Below, piece after piece: positions 9,746 through 19,375 of a DNA stretch of 64,000 nt. Made by a program: the position numbers and the translations under genes. Source of the DNA: an uncultured Prevotellaceae bacterium (lineage in GTDB: Bacteria > Bacteroidota > Bacteroidia > Bacteroidales > Bacteroidaceae); contig CACYME010000007.1 of assembly GCA_902775475.1 (NCBI GenBank), positions 69,097 to 133,096 on the forward strand, given 5' to 3'. A model generated the notes under the pieces. It had not been told where the DNA came from. It saw only the letters and a program-made list of their open reading frames with translations, and ran no database searches. The stretch's first letter is position 1; every line of letters begins with the position of its first letter.

Positions 9746-10459
9746 ATGCCAACACAAAAGACTGTACTGATTACGGGTGCCAACAAAGGCATCGGATTCG
9801 GAATAGCCCGGCACCTCGGCCTCAGTGGCTGGAACGTGGGCATCGGCGCACGCGATGAGCAACGGGCCACTGACGCCGCCAGCAAACTGCGGGCCGAGGG
9901 CATCAGGGTGGCTGGATGGGTCAGCATCGAACTGACCGACCTGGAAGGCATCAAACAGGCCGCCAAGGAGGTGGGCGAGCGCTTCCCCGAGCTGTCGCTG
10001 CTGGTCAACAATGCCGGCATTCCCGGCGACATGAGCGTGGACAGCCAGCACACGGAGCTGGGCGACATCCGCCAGACGCTCGACGTGAACTTCGTGGGCA
10101 CCTTCGCCCTCACCAAGGCCCTGCTGCCACTGTTGAGCCGTAACAGGGGGCGCATCGCCAACGTCACCGTGCCCTCGGAGGTCAGCCCCTACTGGCATCC
10201 GCTGGCCTACGTGGCCAGCAAGGCTGCACAGAACGCGATGACGGGCGTCATGGCCACGGAATTCCAGCAGAGCAACACGCCCGTGGAAATCTTCGCGGTT
10301 CACCCAGGGCCCACCACCACCGACCTGAACGGCAACATGGCCCTGCCCGGATTCCACGACATCGACACCGTGGGGCAGAAGTTTGCCCAGCTCATCAATG
10401 ACGGTCAGCACCATCAGGGCGACTTCATTGAACTCTATCCCATCGTGAAAGAAGACTGA
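9746..10459 (+). CDS. SDR family NAD(P)-dependent oxidoreductase
   Basis: 237 residues. A classical short-chain dehydrogenase: nucleotide-binding TGANKGIG at residues 9-16, NNAG after the fourth strand, and the catalytic YVASK motif. The cytoplasmic substrate cannot be told from sequence. It sits between metY and cysK with gaps of 21 and 23 bases, so it is probably in the same transcript. Any specific part in sulfur metabolism is only suggested by that position; carbonyl-reductase-like activity is the default expectation for this family. Confidence 0.88.
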   Translation: MPTQKTVLITGANKGIGFGIARHLGLSGWNVGIGARDEQRATDAASKLRAEGIRVAGWVSIELTDLEGIKQAAKEVGERFPELSLLVNNAGIPGDMSVDSQHTELGDIRQTLDVNFVGTFALTKALLPLLSRNRGRIANVTVPSEVSPYWHPLAYVASKAAQNAMTGVMATEFQQSNTPVEIFAVHPGPTTTDLNGNMALPGFHDIDTVGQKFAQLINDGQHHQGDFIELYPIVKED

Positions 10460-10482
10460 CAACCTCAAAAACAGAAAGACTT

Positions 10483-11430
10483 ATGGCAAAGATTGCTAAA
10501 CAGCTGACCGAGCTCATCGGCAACACCCCTCTTCTTGAGCTCAGCAAGTATTCCCAGGCCAAGGGCCTCAGCACGCCCGTCACGGCCAAGGTGGAGTTCT
10601 TCAACCCCGGCGGCAGCGTGAAGGACCGCATCGCCCTGGCCATGATCGAGGATGCCGAACAGCGCGGCATCCTGCAGCCCGGCGCCACCATCATCGAGCC
10701 CACCAGCGGCAACACCGGCGTGGGCCTGGCCCTGGTCTCGGCCGTGAAGGGCTACCACCTCATCCTCACCATGCCCGAGACGATGAGCATCGAGCGCCGA
10801 AACCTGGTGAAGGCCTATGGTGCCGAGGTGCGCCTGACCAGCGGCAAGGACGGCATGCCCGGCGCCATCCGCGCCGCCGAGGAGCTGCGCCAGCAGATTC
10901 CGGGCAGCGTCATTCTGCAGCAGTTCGAGAACCCCGCCAACCCGGCAAAGCACTATGCCACCACGGGACCCGAGATTTGGGCACAGACCGACGGCGAGGT
11001 GGACATCTTCGTGGCTGGCGTGGGCACTGGCGGCACCGTCAGCGGCGTGGCCCGCTACCTGAAGGAGCAGAAGCCCGGGGTGAAGATAGTGGCCGTGGAG
11101 CCGAAGAGCAGCCCCGTGCTGAACGGAGGACAGAGCGGCCCGCACAAGATTCAGGGCATCGGGGCCGGCTTCGTGCCCAAGACCTACGACGGCAGCCTCA
11201 TCGACGAGGTGTTCGACGTGGATAACGACGACGCCATCCGCACCGGACGCGAGGTGGCCCAGCAGGAAGGCCTCCTCGTGGGCATCTCGGCAGGAGCAGC
11301 CCTTTTTGCCGCCATCCAGGTGGCCAGCCGACCCGAGAACCAGGGCAAGCGCATCGTGGTGCTGCTGCCCGACACCGGCGAGCGCTACCTCTCCACCGTG
11401 CTCTACGCCTTCGAGGACTATCCCTTGTAA
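10483..11430 (+). CDS. cysK: Cysteine synthase A (O-acetylserine sulfhydrylase)
   Basis: 315 residues, full length. The PLP lysine is K47 in NPGGSVKDR. The substrate loop [11 protein letters not shown], the phosphate-binding glycine run [10 protein letters not shown] and the C-terminal SAGAALFAA are all present. It makes cysteine from O-acetylserine and sulfide. Third gene of the apparent metY-SDR-cysK operon, which puts both sulfide-incorporating enzymes under one promoter. CysM is an alternative, but the overall motif set and length fit CysK better. Confidence 0.93.
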   Translation: MAKIAKQLTELIGNTPLLELSKYSQAKGLSTPVTAKVEFFNPGGSVKDRIALAMIEDAEQRGILQPGATIIEPTSGNTGVGLALVSAVKGYHLILTMPETMSIERRNLVKAYGAEVRLTSGKDGMPGAIRAAEELRQQIPGSVILQQFENPANPAKHYATTGPEIWAQTDGEVDIFVAGVGTGGTVSGVARYLKEQKPGVKIVAVEPKSSPVLNGGQSGPHKIQGIGAGFVPKTYDGSLIDEVFDVDNDDAIRTGREVAQQEGLLVGISAGAALFAAIQVASRPENQGKRIVVLLPDTGERYLSTVLYAFEDYPL

Positions 11431-11535
11431 GGATAATAGGGTTTATCTTCGCAATAAAATGTCATTGGAAACGGCACCGGGGAAACCCGCGTGCCGTTTT
11501 TCGTCGAAAAAAAGCTGTGTTTCGTCGAAATCTGT

Positions 11536-11566
11536 TTGGCGCATAGCACTTTTATGCCTACCTTTG
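11536..11566 (+). promoter_or_regulatory. Promoter of the beta-barrel / two-component operon
   Basis: TTG, 20 bases, TACCTTTG, 36 bases before the ATG of the beta-barrel gene. Confidence 0.8.
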
Positions 11567-11602
11567 CACCAGAAAACAAGACAACGACAAAAATAGCAAG
11601 AC

Positions 11603-14083
11603 ATGAAACAGACGATTCTTACCTTGGCACTTTGCCTCTCGGCAACCGCCATGAGCGCCCAGACCACCGTGAAGGGCGTGCTCGTAGACCAGACGCTGGG
11701 CGAGGGCGAGCCCTACGCCACCGTGCGCGTGATGAAAGCCGGCAGCGAGAAGGCCGCCGCGCAGTTCCTCACCGACGTCGAGGGGCGCTTCAGCCAGCCC
11801 GTGAACGGACGGGGCAAGCACACCATCGTATTCAGCAGCGTGGGCAAGGAAGACCTGCGCCGCGACATCGAACTGACGGGCAGCGGCACGCTCAACCTCG
11901 ACACATTATATATAAAGGAGAACCCCACGGCACTGAAGGGCGTGGAGATTGTGGCCCAGAAGCCGCTGGTGAAGATGGAGGTGGACAAGATGAGCTACAA
12001 CGTGGCCGAGGACGACGACGCGAAGGCATCGACCGTGCTCGACATGCTGCGCAAGGTGCCCATGGTGAGCGTCGACGGACAGGACAACATCTCGGTGAAC
12101 GGCTCGTCGGCCTTCAAGGTCTACGTTGACGGCAAGCCGAACATGATGTTCTCGAGCAACCCATCGGTCATCTTCAAGAACATGCCCGCCACTGCCGTGA
12201 AGAGCATCGAGGTAGTGACGAATCCCGGTGCGAAATACGACGCAGAGGGTGCCACGGGCGTGCTGAACATCGTGCTTAACAAAGAGGCTTTCGGCGGCGG
12301 AGCCGGACAGGCCAGCATGAACGGCTACAACGGCAGTCTGCGAGCTCAGGCCGGCACCACGGGATGGGGCGGCGGAGCCTTCTTCAGCGGCCAGCAGGGC
12401 AAGCTGAGCTACAGCGCCAATGCCCTGTACAGCCAGATGAAGCCCGGCACGCCGAAGGTGACGCAGGAGATGGAGCAGCCCTCGATGGTGCAGCTCACCG
12501 AGAGTCGCACGAAGACACGCCTGCCCTTCACCATGGGGAGCCTCTCGCTGGGCTACGACCTCGACTCGGTGAGCAGCCTCGGCCTGACGGCACAGATGAC
12601 CAGCATGCAGATGAAGAACACGGGCTGGACGCGCAACACGCTGTCCATGCCGACAAACGGCACCTCGTTCAGCTATGGCAGCGACATGGACATGAAGAAC
12701 CGACAGACCAGCTTCAGCGGCTCGCTGGACTACCAGCGCTTCTTCAACCGCGAGCGCACCAGCTGGGTAGCCCTGACCTACCAGCTGAGCCACAGCCCTA
12801 ACCACAGCGAGACAAACACCGACTTTGAGAGCGTGCCCGGCCTGCCCATCGACAACACCGACCGTTTCTCGGACAACCATGAGAAGACCACCGAGCACAC
12901 CTTCCAGGCCGACTACACCACGCCGCTGGGCTCCGCCGACAGCGGCAGCACCACCGCCCACACGCTGAACCTGGGCGCCAAGATGATGATGCGCCAGGCC
13001 ACCAGCGACGCCGACTACTTCCTGGCCGGAGCCTACCAGCCCGAGCTGAGCTCTGACTATGAGCACAAGAACCGCGTGGGAGCCGCCTACGCCGAATACG
13101 AAGGCAAATGGGGCAGCATGGGGGCTAAGGCCGGAGTGCGCTATGAGCACACGTGGCAGGACGTGGAGTACCGCCAGGGACAGGGTCAGGACTTCTCGAC
13201 CGACTATGGCAACCTGGTGCCGTCGGCCAGCCTGAGCTACACGCTGGCGCCCACCATGAACCTGGGCCTGACGTACAACATGCGCATCTCGCGCCCCGGC
13301 ATCACCTACCTCAATCCCTACGTGGACCGCTCGAACCCGCTGGCGCTCACCTATGGCAACAGCGACCTTGAGGTGGAGAAGACCCACAACGTGGCAATGG
13401 TATTCAACGCCTTCAGCCCGAAGCTGATGTTCAACCTGAACCTGAGCCACAACTTCAGCGACAACGGCATCGAGCAGTACAGCTTCGAGAAGGACGGCAT
13501 GCTGAACACCACCTACGGCAACCTGGGCCACCGCCATCAGACCGCCCTGAACGGCTACGTGAACTGGCTGGCACACAAGAACACCCGTCTGTTCCTGAAC
13601 GGAGGCGTGAGCTACGTCGACCTGCGCTCCGACGCCATCGACGCCCGTAACCACGGCTGGCAGTACAACCTGATGGCCGGCGTGCAGCAGACGCTGCCCT
13701 GGGAGCTGAAGCTCGGCGCCTACGTCGTCAGCCAGTCGAAGACCTACACCCTGCAGGGGTGGAGCAGCGGCGCCAACCTGCTCATTGGCAACCTGACGAA
13801 GGCCTTCTTCAACGAGAAGCTCACGTTGGGCCTGCAGGGCCTGACGGGCCTGAGCAACGGCGGATGCCTGAAGATGGAGACCATGAGCCGCAGCAACACG
13901 TTCGTGAACCACATGGACATCAGGGTGCCCATCTACAGCGTCAGCTTCACCATCAGCTACACCTTCGGCAACACGAAGCAGCAGTTCCAGCAGCAGACTC
14001 GCCAGACCCGAATAGAGAACGACTACATCGAGCAGAAGTCGCAGGGCGAAATGATTCAGAGCGCCGGCAACATGGCTAATTGA
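11603..14083 (+). CDS. Outer membrane beta-barrel protein, TonB-dependent receptor-like
   Basis: 826 residues. Signal peptide 1-19 (ends TAMSAQ), a carboxypeptidase-regulatory-like beta-sandwich (about 20-100), then a plug-like region (KVYVDGKPNMM, IEVVTNPGAKYDAEGATGVLNI), and a long series of amphipathic strands forming the barrel, matching the 'outer membrane beta-barrel' family of Bacteroidetes. No SusD partner is present and the protein is shorter than typical SusC, so this is not a classic polysaccharide locus. It stops one base before the start of a LytS-type kinase, so receptor and signalling pair are one operon. Transport substrate unknown. Confidence 0.85.
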   Translation: MKQTILTLALCLSATAMSAQTTVKGVLVDQTLGEGEPYATVRVMKAGSEKAAAQFLTDVEGRFSQPVNGRGKHTIVFSSVGKEDLRRDIELTGSGTLNLDTLYIKENPTALKGVEIVAQKPLVKMEVDKMSYNVAEDDDAKASTVLDMLRKVPMVSVDGQDNISVNGSSAFKVYVDGKPNMMFSSNPSVIFKNMPATAVKSIEVVTNPGAKYDAEGATGVLNIVLNKEAFGGGAGQASMNGYNGSLRAQAGTTGWGGGAFFSGQQGKLSYSANALYSQMKPGTPKVTQEMEQPSMVQLTESRTKTRLPFTMGSLSLGYDLDSVSSLGLTAQMTSMQMKNTGWTRNTLSMPTNGTSFSYGSDMDMKNRQTSFSGSLDYQRFFNRERTSWVALTYQLSHSPNHSETNTDFESVPGLPIDNTDRFSDNHEKTTEHTFQADYTTPLGSADSGSTTAHTLNLGAKMMMRQATSDADYFLAGAYQPELSSDYEHKNRVGAAYAEYEGKWGSMGAKAGVRYEHTWQDVEYRQGQGQDFSTDYGNLVPSASLSYTLAPTMNLGLTYNMRISRPGITYLNPYVDRSNPLALTYGNSDLEVEKTHNVAMVFNAFSPKLMFNLNLSHNFSDNGIEQYSFEKDGMLNTTYGNLGHRHQTALNGYVNWLAHKNTRLFLNGGVSYVDLRSDAIDARNHGWQYNLMAGVQQTLPWELKLGAYVVSQSKTYTLQGWSSGANLLIGNLTKAFFNEKLTLGLQGLTGLSNGGCLKMETMSRSNTFVNHMDIRVPIYSVSFTISYTFGNTKQQFQQQTRQTRIENDYIEQKSQGEMIQSAGNMAN

Positions 14084-14084
14084 T

Positions 14085-15119
14085 ATGGAAAAGCCAAACA
14101 GGAAAGACTGGATAGTCTTAGCCATCCATGTGGGAGTATGGGCAACAGTGCTGCTGTTGCCCGTGCTCACGTCGTGGCTCGTCACACGCAGCTGGGAGTA
14201 TGCCAAGAACACAGCCATGATGACCTACAGCATGCTGCAGTCGCCCATGCTGCTCTACTTCCTCAACTTCTACGTCTTCGACCGCTGGCTGTTCCAGCGA
14301 CGACGCTACGGATGGTTCGCCGCCGTCAACCTGGTGGTGATGCTCGCGCTCAACTGGGGAATCCTCTTCATCGGCGACTATGCCCCCGACATGCCGCCCA
14401 TCGCTTGGGTGGGCATGAGCATCGGCTTCTTCATCTACTTTCTGCTGAACATCGCCATGATTGCCACCGCACTGGGCATCCGCCATTTCATCCGTGTGCG
14501 ACTTATCCGCGAGCAGCTGCAAGAGGAGAAGGCCAAGCACGCCGAGGCCGAGCTGGCATGGCTGAAGAACCAGATCAACCCGCACTTCCTGTTCAACACG
14601 CTGAACAACATCTCCTCGCTGGCGGCCATCGACGGCGAGGCCACGCAGGAGGCCATCGCCCAGCTGAGCGACCTGCTGCGCTATGCCATGTACGAGACGA
14701 ACAAGCCCGCAGTGCCCCTTCACGGAGAGGTGGAATTCATGCGCAACTACATCAGCCTGATGAAGCTGCGCGTGGGCGGCAACACGGTGGTGAACACCGA
14801 CTTCTCAGTAGAGAACCAGCAGCTGGAAATCGCCCCGCTGCTGTTCATCTCCATCGTGGAGAACGCCTTCAAGCACGGCGTCAGCTCGAACCGCCCGTCG
14901 TATATCATCATCCGCCTGAAGCAGGAGGGCGAGCAGCTCAGCTTCGAGTGCCGCAACTCGAACTATCCCAAGGCCGCCACCGACCGCAGTGGACGCGGCA
15001 TCGGCATCGAGAACACCCGCCGGCGCCTCGACCTGCTCTACCCCGGACGCTACATCTGGCAGATGGGACTCTGCGACAACACCGAGACCTATTTCTCCAA
15101 AATCATCCTAAGGTTTTAG
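14085..15119 (+). CDS. LytS-type sensor histidine kinase
   Basis: 344 residues. Four hydrophobic membrane segments lie within the first about 135 residues, followed by a short coiled linker (REQLQEEKAKHAEAELAWLKNQ) and the His_kinase domain with the phospho-acceptor H167 in NPHFLFNTLNN. The ATP-binding region has FISIVENAFKHG and GRGIGIENTRRRL. It lacks a large extracellular sensor, as usual for the LytS/YehU group in Bacteroidetes. It begins 1 base after the upstream beta-barrel gene and is followed 30 bases later by its LytTR partner. The signal is unknown; it may sense envelope state connected with the adjacent outer-membrane protein. Confidence 0.9.
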   Translation: MEKPNRKDWIVLAIHVGVWATVLLLPVLTSWLVTRSWEYAKNTAMMTYSMLQSPMLLYFLNFYVFDRWLFQRRRYGWFAAVNLVVMLALNWGILFIGDYAPDMPPIAWVGMSIGFFIYFLLNIAMIATALGIRHFIRVRLIREQLQEEKAKHAEAELAWLKNQINPHFLFNTLNNISSLAAIDGEATQEAIAQLSDLLRYAMYETNKPAVPLHGEVEFMRNYISLMKLRVGGNTVVNTDFSVENQQLEIAPLLFISIVENAFKHGVSSNRPSYIIIRLKQEGEQLSFECRNSNYPKAATDRSGRGIGIENTRRRLDLLYPGRYIWQMGLCDNTETYFSKIILRF

Positions 15120-15121
15120 CT

Positions 15122-15147
15122 CCCCCCAAATCTCAAATCTCAAACCA
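15122..15147. repeat. Short heptamer spacer
   Basis: The 30-base gap between kinase and regulator contains direct heptamers (AAATCTC, AAATCTC, AAACCAC). This is the same style of 7-base periodicity that fills the gaps of the mre operon. Confidence 0.5.
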
Positions 15148-15149
15148 CC

Positions 15150-15881
15150 ATGACGTGTATCATCATCGACGACGAACCGCTGGCTGTGCGCCTGCTGGAA
15201 TCATTTGTAGAAAAGACGCCAGGCCTGGAGCTGCTGGCCTCGTTCACCGACTCCGTCAAGGCTGCTGCCGCCATCAAGGAAGGCCAGGCTCAGCTGGTGT
15301 TCCTCGACATACAGATGCCCGACCTCAACGGCATGGAGCTGGCCCGAATAGTGCCGCCGCAGACCCGCATCATCTTCACCACCGCCTTCAAGGAATATGC
15401 TTATGAGAGCTACGAGGTGAAGGCGCTCGACTTCCTGCTGAAGCCCATCCGCTACTCGAAGTTCCTCGCCGCCATCGACAAGGCCCGCGAGTGGTTCGGC
15501 CTCTTCAGCGGAAAAGCCGAGGGGAAAGGCTCAGCGCCCGGAGGAAGGTCGGAGGGAGACACCATCTTCATCCGCGTCGACGGCGAGCTGCGCCAGCTGC
15601 CGCTCTCGCAGATTCTCTACGTCAGCGGCATGAAGGACTACGTGATGTTCTACGTACAGGACGAGAAGAAGCCCCTCATCACCCACATGACGATGAAGGC
15701 CGTGGAGGAGATGCTGCCCCAGGAGCAGTTCATGCGCGTCAGCCGCAGCTACATCGTGGCCCTGCAGCACATCCGCAAGGTGGACCGCAACGACTGCATC
15801 TACGTCGGCCAGGAGATTATCCACGTCACCGAGGCCTACCTGCCCGACTTCCAGGCCTATTTAGCCCAACGGATGAAATAA
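15150..15881 (+). CDS. LytTR-family response regulator
   Basis: 243 residues. Receiver domain at 1-120 with acidic pair DDE at 7-9, phospho-acceptor D53 in LVFLDIQMP, and KPI after the switch region. A short Gly/Ser-rich linker (GKAEGKGSAPGGRSEGD) leads to a LytTR DNA-binding domain at about 140-243 (FIRVDGELRQLPLSQILYV, FMRVSRSYIVAL). Cognate partner of the kinase just upstream by position. LytTR regulators bind direct repeats upstream of targets; the adjacent beta-barrel operon is the obvious candidate target but no operator was identified. Confidence 0.92.
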   Translation: MTCIIIDDEPLAVRLLESFVEKTPGLELLASFTDSVKAAAAIKEGQAQLVFLDIQMPDLNGMELARIVPPQTRIIFTTAFKEYAYESYEVKALDFLLKPIRYSKFLAAIDKAREWFGLFSGKAEGKGSAPGGRSEGDTIFIRVDGELRQLPLSQILYVSGMKDYVMFYVQDEKKPLITHMTMKAVEEMLPQEQFMRVSRSYIVALQHIRKVDRNDCIYVGQEIIHVTEAYLPDFQAYLAQRMK

Positions 15882-15901
15882 AAACGACAAAAAGTTCGCT
15901 A

Positions 15902-15926
15902 TTGCCAAGAAAAAATTGTAACTTTG
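15902..15926 (+). promoter_or_regulatory. Putative metF promoter
   Basis: The -7 box TAACTTTG at 15919-15926 fits well. The best TTG upstream (15902) is only 14 bases away, closer than usual, so the -33 element is uncertain. Confidence 0.5.
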
Positions 15927-15951
15927 CACCCAAATGCGCTAAAAGTAACGA

Positions 15952-16908
15952 ATGGCAGTAGCAAAACTCATCAACCAGCCCGAACAGGAACGACAGTTTT
16001 CCTTCGAAGTGCTGCCCCCGCTGAAGGGGACTGGCACGTCAGGGCTTTTCCGCGACATTGAAAAGCTCTGCGAGCTGCAGCCCGCCTTCATCAACATCAC
16101 CACCCACCACTCGGAATATGTCTACCGCGAACTGAGCGACGGACGCTATGAGCGACAGCGCCTGCGCCGCCGGCCGGGCACCATCGCCGTGGCCGCCGCC
16201 ATCCAGCAGCGTTTCGGCGTGACGGTGCAGCCCCATGTCATCTGCAGCGGCGTCACCGTCGAGGACATCGAGTACGAGCTGCTCGACCTGCAGTTCCTCG
16301 GTATCACCGACCTGCTGCTGCTGCGTGGCGACAAAGCCAAGGACGACCGTACCTTCCAGCCCACGCCGGGCGGACATGCCCACACGACGGACCTCATCCG
16401 ACAGGTGCAGCGTTTCAACGATGGGTTCTTCGCCGACGGCTCGCCCATCAAGAACCCCGGGCCGCGCTTCGACATCGGCGTTGCCTGCTACCCCGAGAAG
16501 CACGAGGAGGCGCCCAACATGGAGAGCGACATGCACTGGCTCTTAGAGAAGCAGCGGCTGGGGGCCCAGTACGCCGTGACACAGCTGTTCTTCGACAATC
16601 AGAAATATTTCGACTTCGTGGAGCGCGCCCGGCAGATGGGCATCACCATCCCCATCATCCCCGGCATCAAGCCACTGGCTAAGCTCAACCAGCTGACGGT
16701 GGTGCCCCGCACGTTCCACTGCGACATACCGCAGGCCCTGGCCGTCGAGATTGCCAAGTGCAAGACCGACGACGATGCCCGCCAGCTGGGCATCGAGTGG
16801 ACCACACAGCAGTGCCGCGAGCTCTACGAGCACGGCATCTGCGACATTCATTTCTACACCATGGGGGCCGTCGATGCCGTGGTGGAAATCACCCGTCGCC
16901 TGCTCTAA
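15952..16908 (+). CDS. metF: 5,10-methylenetetrahydrofolate reductase
   Basis: 318 residues, typical for bacterial MetF. It shows the FSFEVLPP start of the TIM barrel, ITTHHSEY, QPHVICSG, LLLLRGDKAKDD (FAD/folate binding), IGVACYPEKHEEAPN and QLFFDNQKYFDFV. It reduces methylene-THF to methyl-THF, the methyl donor for methionine synthesis in the cytoplasm, which fits with metY 7 kb away. The loop after TTHHSEY carries RELSDGRYERQRLRRRPGT, longer and more basic than in E. coli and usual for Bacteroidetes as far as I recall. Followed 25 bases later by holB. Confidence 0.93.
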   Translation: MAVAKLINQPEQERQFSFEVLPPLKGTGTSGLFRDIEKLCELQPAFINITTHHSEYVYRELSDGRYERQRLRRRPGTIAVAAAIQQRFGVTVQPHVICSGVTVEDIEYELLDLQFLGITDLLLLRGDKAKDDRTFQPTPGGHAHTTDLIRQVQRFNDGFFADGSPIKNPGPRFDIGVACYPEKHEEAPNMESDMHWLLEKQRLGAQYAVTQLFFDNQKYFDFVERARQMGITIPIIPGIKPLAKLNQLTVVPRTFHCDIPQALAVEIAKCKTDDDARQLGIEWTTQQCRELYEHGICDIHFYTMGAVDAVVEITRRLL

Positions 16909-16933
16909 CCTACCAAAACCACCCAGAAAGACA

Positions 16934-18037
16934 ATGACATTCAGCGACGTCATCGGACAGGAAGAGTGCAAGCAGCGCCTGCTGCAGATGGTCCAGGAAG
17001 ACCGCCTGCCGCACGCCATCATGCTCTGCGGTCCCAGCGGCGTGGGCAAGCTGGCCATCGCCATTGCCTTTGCCAGCCATTTGCTGGGCGAGGACAACGC
17101 CATGGTGCGCAAGCTGGAGCATCCCGACCTTCACTTCACCTATCCCACCATCAAGCTGCCATCCATGGGCGCCGACCACAAGCCCATCAGCGACGACTTC
17201 GCCCGCGACTGGCACTACCTGCTGATGCAGGAAGGCCCCTATTTCTCCATGGACCAGTGGCTGCTGGCCATCGGTGCCGAGAACCAGCAGGCCATCATCA
17301 CTGCCGGCGAGAGCGACGAGCTGGTGCGCAAGCTCAGCCTGAAGTCGAGCCAGGGCGGCTACAAGGTGAGCGTCATCTGGCTGCCGGAACGCATGAACAT
17401 CGAATGCGCCAACAAACTGCTGAAACTCATCGAGGAGCCACCGCAGCAGACCGTCTTCCTGATGGCCTGCGAGGAGCCCGACAAGCTGCTGGAGACCATC
17501 CGCAGCCGCGTGCAGCGCATCGACGTGAAGCAGCTGCCCACCGACGTCATCAGGCAGGCACTCATCGAGCGCCGCGGCATCGACGAGCAGCAGGCGCAGC
17601 GACTGGCGCGACTGGCCAACGGCTCATGGCTGAAGGCACTGCAAGAGCTGCAGTCGGGCACTGAGAACGAGCAGTTCCTCGACCTCTATATCCTGCTGAT
17701 GCGCCAGGCCTACCGCCGCGACGTGCGCAGCCTGAAGGGATGGAGCGAGACGATGGCCTCTTTCGGACGCGAGAAGCAGAAGCGCTTCCTACAATACTTC
17801 CTGCACATGACGCGCGAAAGCTTTATGTACAACTTCCACCAGCCAGAGCTGAGCTATATGACGCAGGCCGAGGAAGACTTCACCCGCAATTTCGCGCGCT
17901 TCATCAACGAGGCCAACATCCTGCCCATCACCGACCTGGCCAGCCTGGCCATACGCGACATCGGACAGAACGCCAACGCCAAGATCGTGTTTTTCCACCT
18001 CGCCCTGCAGATGATTGTTCTCTTAATCCAGAAATAA
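16934..18037 (+). CDS. holB: DNA polymerase III subunit delta' (clamp loader)
   Basis: 367 residues from the ATG that gives MTFSDVIGQEECKQRLLQ; the reading frame is open further upstream, but that part overlaps metF. It has the AAA+ fold: a Walker-A-like GPSGVGKL in which the usual Thr/Ser is Leu (delta' does not need ATPase activity), LIEEPPQQTVFLMACEEPDKLLETIRSRVQ (sensor-1 and SRC region: here SRV), and a C-terminal helical collar domain. The zinc-binding cysteine module normally found between the P-loop and the HPDLHF segment is absent: ASHLLGEDNAMVRKLEHPDLHF contains no cysteine. Presumably part of the replicative clamp loader with DnaX and HolA. Confidence 0.88.
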   Translation: MTFSDVIGQEECKQRLLQMVQEDRLPHAIMLCGPSGVGKLAIAIAFASHLLGEDNAMVRKLEHPDLHFTYPTIKLPSMGADHKPISDDFARDWHYLLMQEGPYFSMDQWLLAIGAENQQAIITAGESDELVRKLSLKSSQGGYKVSVIWLPERMNIECANKLLKLIEEPPQQTVFLMACEEPDKLLETIRSRVQRIDVKQLPTDVIRQALIERRGIDEQQAQRLARLANGSWLKALQELQSGTENEQFLDLYILLMRQAYRRDVRSLKGWSETMASFGREKQKRFLQYFLHMTRESFMYNFHQPELSYMTQAEEDFTRNFARFINEANILPITDLASLAIRDIGQNANAKIVFFHLALQMIVLLIQK

Positions 18038-18085
18038 CATACCCCACCTACAACGCCTACCCCACCCTATAATACCTACAAAGAC

Positions 18086-19375
18086 ATGGAAAAAAAGAAA
18101 GAATACCCCATACGCACCGGCTGTGACCGCGGACTCTGTTCGGCAGCCATCGGCCGCCAGGACCGCCAGCTGAATACCTACGACTGGCTGGCCGACGTGC
18201 CCGGCAACGCCGAGAGCACCGACCTGGTGGAGGTGCAGTTCAAGCACACCCGCAAGGGCTACTACCACAACGTGAACAACCTGCCGCTGAAGAAGGGCGA
18301 CATCGTGGCCGTTGAGGCCAGCCCCGGCCATGACCTCGGCGTGGTGACGCTCACTGGCCGCCTTGTCTATTTGCAGCTGAAAAAGGCGAACCTGAAGAGC
18401 GCCGACGACATCAAGCGCATCTACCGCCTGGCACGCCAGAGCGACATGGACAAATACCGCGAGGCCAAGGCGCTGGAGCACGAGACGATGATTGAGAGCC
18501 GCGAGATTGCCAAGGGCCTCGGACTGAAAATGAAAATCGGCGACGTGGAGTACCAGGGCGACGGCCAGAAGGCCATCTTCTACTACATCGCCGACGAGCG
18601 CGTAGACTTCCGCCAGCTCATCAAGGACCTTGCCGCTGCCTTCCACGTGCGCATCGAGATGAAGCAGATTGGTGCCCGTCAGGAGGCAGGACGCATCGGC
18701 GGAACGGGCCCCTGCGGACGCGAGCTCTGCTGTGCCACGTGGATGAAGAACTTCGTCAGCGTCAGCACCGCCGCAGCCCGTTTCCAGGACATCTCGCTCA
18801 ACCCGCAGAAGCTGGCTGGCATGTGCGCCAAGCTGAAGTGCTGCCTGAACTACGAGGTCGACGACTACATCGAGCACGGACGCCGGCTGCCCAGCCGCGA
18901 GGTCGTCTTGCAGACGCAGGATGCCGACTACTTCTACTTCAAGAGCGACATCCTCGCTGAGCTGGTCACCTACTCTACCGACAAGCGCATCGCTGCCAAC
19001 CTGGAGACCATCACCGCCCAGCGGGCACGCGAAATCATTGAGATGAACCGCCGGGGCGAGAAGCCGCTCGACCTGCAGCCCGACAACCAGCGCAAGGAGC
19101 CCGAAGGCCCGGTCGACCTGCTGGCCGGCGACAGCATTACCCGCTTCGACAAGACGAAGAAGAAGAAGAAAAAGAAGTCTGCCAAGCCCCGCTCACAGGA
19201 CGAAGCCCCCAAGGACGGCGAGCAGCGAAAGGCTGCTCCCAAGGACGGCGAACCACGCAGAGACGCCCATCGCAACAAGGACGAGCAGAAGAAGAACGAG
19301 CGCAAGAAGCAGGAGCCCAGAAGGGACGAGCAGAAGAAAGAAGAACCCAAGAAGGATGAACCCAAGAAGGAATAG
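18086..19375 (+). CDS. ricT: PSP1-domain protein RicT (YaaT)
   Basis: 429 residues. The N-terminal half is the PSP1 domain with the conserved cysteines CDRGLCSAAIG near residue 12-16, GTGPCGRELCCATW and GMCAKLKCCLNYE, the set associated with the iron-sulfur-containing Ric complex in B. subtilis (RNA maturation/phosphorelay effects). The C-terminal 80 residues are a very charged, repetitive Lys/Glu/Asp/Arg tail (runs of KKKKKK, KDGE, EEPKKDEPKKE) probably disordered and perhaps RNA-binding. Its 3' end overlaps the start of gldH by 20 bases; this ricT-gldH order is common in Bacteroidetes. The molecular role in this phylum is not established. Confidence 0.88.
   Translation: MEKKKEYPIRTGCDRGLCSAAIGRQDRQLNTYDWLADVPGNAESTDLVEVQFKHTRKGYYHNVNNLPLKKGDIVAVEASPGHDLGVVTLTGRLVYLQLKKANLKSADDIKRIYRLARQSDMDKYREAKALEHETMIESREIAKGLGLKMKIGDVEYQGDGQKAIFYYIADERVDFRQLIKDLAAAFHVRIEMKQIGARQEAGRIGGTGPCGRELCCATWMKNFVSVSTAAARFQDISLNPQKLAGMCAKLKCCLNYEVDDYIEHGRRLPSREVVLQTQDADYFYFKSDILAELVTYSTDKRIAANLETITAQRAREIIEMNRRGEKPLDLQPDNQRKEPEGPVDLLAGDSITRFDKTKKKKKKKSAKPRSQDEAPKDGEQRKAAPKDGEPRRDAHRNKDEQKKNERKKQEPRRDEQKKEEPKKDEPKKE

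Noticed and set aside
11603-14083. Beta-barrel gene considered as a SusC transporter of a polysaccharide utilisation locus
   Set aside because: No SusD partner and no glycan-enzyme neighbours; the protein is shorter than SusC and is followed by a LytS/LytTR pair.
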